Of a stretch of DNA of 33,925 nt, positions 32,672-33,925 are shown piece by piece. Position 1 is the stretch's first letter. Every line of letters starts with the position of its first letter. The position numbers and the translations under genes are program-made. The stretch covers positions 1-33,925 of the forward strand of contig CAITWF010000105.1 of NCBI GenBank assembly GCA_903896015.1, in the 5' to 3' direction. Source of the DNA: an uncultured Opitutia bacterium (lineage in GTDB: Bacteria; Verrucomicrobiota; Verrucomicrobiia; Opitutales; Opitutaceae). The notes beneath the pieces were generated by a model, which saw only the letters and a program-made list of their open reading frames with translations, was not told where the DNA came from and ran no database searches.

Positions 32672-33925
32672 TGCCGCTGCTTTGAGTGAGAAGGATGGCG
32701 CAGAGCATCACCGTCCACAAGGCGCCGACAAACCAGTGCGGCAGCCGTGCGACCGCCGCTTCGATGGAGGTCTGGCGCAGATTCCAGTGAGCGAGGAGGA
32801 GTCCGGCGGTCACAAGGCCCACTTGCCAGAGTTCGCGCGTGGTGAGGATCGCGTCACCGTGGCCTGAGGCACCGAGCATCGATCGGCAGAGACGCGCCGC
32901 GCCAACGAAATCCGCCGCCCGGAAAAAGACCCAAGCAAAACAAACCGCCACGTAGGTGATCGCAGCGAGGAGTAACTGTCCGCCGAACGTATAGGTCCAC
33001 TGAATGTTTTTGTAGAGACTGCGCAGCACATGCTCGATTACGAGACCGGCGCCGTGGATTAGGCCCCACACGACAAACGTCCAGGCCGCCCCGTGCCAGA
33101 GTCCGCCGAGAAACATCACGATGATGAGATTCACCGCCGCGCGCTGGAGGCCAACACGATTGCCACCGAGCGGAATGTAAAGGTAGTCGCGCAAGAATGT
33201 AGAGAGGGAGATATGCCAGCGGCGCCAGAAATCCGAAAAACCCACCGCGCCGTAAGGAAAGAGGAAATTATCCTTCAGGTGAAACCCAAGGCAAAGCGCC
33301 GCACCGATCGCGCACGTGGAGTAGCCGGAGAAGTCGAAGAAAATTTGTCCCGCAAACGCGATCACGCCGCTCCACGCATCGAGCGCGACGAGCGGTCCGC
33401 CGTAGCCGAACACCGAATCGGCGGTGCCCGCGAGGAGCGTGTCAGCCAGTACAGTTTTCTCGAACAGGCCGAGCGTCATGAGCAGCAGGCCCCAGATGAA
33501 GCGGCGGTGATCCGCCGGACGCGGCGCGATCAGTTGCGGCAGAAAATCCGCCGCGCGCACGATGGGACCGGCGACGAGTTGAGGGAAGAACGAGACCGCG
33601 AGCAGGAAATCGCGCAGCGATTTCGTCGGGGTCGTCGCACCGCGATACACGTCGAGCGTGTAGGACAGCGAGTGAAACGTGTAGAAGGAAATGCCAATCG
33701 GTAGAAACACGTCGAGGTGCGGCGGGTGATACGCGACGCCCACCCGCGCGAGCAGCCACTGGAAATTTTCGAGGAGAAAATTTCCCAGTAGCATCCCATA
33801 GAGCGACTGCATAAGGGTGCGATGCGGCTTTTCCCGAGGGAAGAGCGCGGCGGAAGGGCAAAAGACGATGCAGGATTTTTGGTCGGACGGCGGAGTTTCG
33901 GGGCTGGCGGTCACGCATGCTGTCC
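32646..33925 (-). CDS. MBOAT-family O-acyltransferase (AlgI-like), cut by window end
   Basis: At least 422 residues of a multi-pass membrane-bound O-acyltransferase, which moves acetyl groups across the membrane to a surface polymer. Diagnostic parts are LPIGISFYTFHSLSYTLDVYRG, SFFPQLVAGPI, FFDFSGYSTCAIG, FSDFWRRWHISLS and GGLWHGAAWTF with the conserved His. The family usually begins with 80-100 more residues in several helices. Here the part before LLGNFLLENFQ is hydrophilic and non-typical. A GTG at 33914 could be a start, but the frame has no stop before the window edge, so the true start may lie outside or the 5' end may be frameshifted. It is coupled to the SGNH gene by a 26-bp overlap. 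Confidence 0.87.
   Translation of the reverse strand, partial: TACVTASPETPPSDQKSCIVFCPSAALFPREKPHRTLMQSLYGMLLGNFLLENFQWLLARVGVAYHPPHLDVFLPIGISFYTFHSLSYTLDVYRGATTPTKSLRDFLLAVSFFPQLVAGPIVRAADFLPQLIAPRPADHRRFIWGLLLMTLGLFEKTVLADTLLAGTADSVFGYGGPLVALDAWSGVIAFAGQIFFDFSGYSTCAIGAALCLGFHLKDNFLFPYGAVGFSDFWRRWHISLSTFLRDYLYIPLGGNRVGLQRAAVNLIIVMFLGGLWHGAAWTFVVWGLIHGAGLVIEHVLRSLYKNIQWTYTFGGQLLLAAITYVAVCFAWVFFRAADFVGAARLCRSMLGASGHGDAILTTRELWQVGLVTAGLLLAHWNLRQTSIEAAVARLPHWFVGALWTVMLCAILLTQSSGNAFIYFQF

Overview
The window reads as a GC-rich bacterial chromosome segment, most likely from Verrucomicrobiota and probably near Opitutaceae. The basis is the mix of secreted pectin/rhamnogalacturonan-type proteins, a Tat-exported sugar isomerase-like TIM barrel, weak Shine-Dalgarno sequences, and a ribonucleotide reductase resembling that of Chlamydia (same superphylum). 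This lineage call is inferred from gene content, not from a phylogeny. About 33 protein-coding genes are supported. I saw no rRNA, tRNA, CRISPR array, transposase, integrase or phage gene. Most of the window is ordinary chromosomal content.

Layout. 1-5.3 kb: the tail of an unknown gene, an OsmC peroxidase, a repeat/His-rich small protein, two envelope proteins, and a metallophosphoesterase divergent from a histidine-phosphatase lipoprotein and a Tat-exported isomerase/epimerase-like protein. 5.3-9 kb: an L,D-transpeptidase divergent from an aldo/keto reductase and a divergent GH28 glycosidase. 9-14.2 kb: a DEAD-box helicase with an S4 RNA-binding protein, a lipoprotein, a TAXI solute-binding protein without a permease, a 17-residue-repeat protein and a diheme cytochrome-like protein. 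14.3-16.7 kb: a two-gene unit with an FG-GAP propeller resembling rhamnogalacturonan lyases and a stand-alone domain like those preceding rhamnogalacturonan acetylesterases. 16.9-18 kb: a solitary DNA methyltransferase and a conserved-looking small ORF. 18.1-23.2 kb: nrdB-nrdA with a repeat-rich 0.5 kb upstream region. 23.2-34 kb: a membrane-TPR protein, a BASS-type transporter, a peptide/amide-degrading cluster (M3 peptidase, amidase, M24 peptidase), and an MBOAT/SGNH pair for O-acetylation of a surface polymer, cut by the window end.

The most notable system is the ribonucleotide reductase. NrdB has Leu at the position of the radical tyrosine and Glu in place of the first Asp ligand. The spacing of its metal ligands matches the Chlamydia Mn/Fe (class Ic) R2. 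The partner NrdA has two recognisable ATP-cone regions plus a third degenerate one. The upstream region carries a perfect 7-6-7 palindrome, 9-bp direct repeats 32 bp apart, 8-bp direct repeats 11 bp apart and a separate 12-bp direct repeat, all candidate control sites. The GH28 enzyme, propeller protein, acetylesterase-like module and TIM-barrel isomerase together suggest growth on plant cell-wall pectin.
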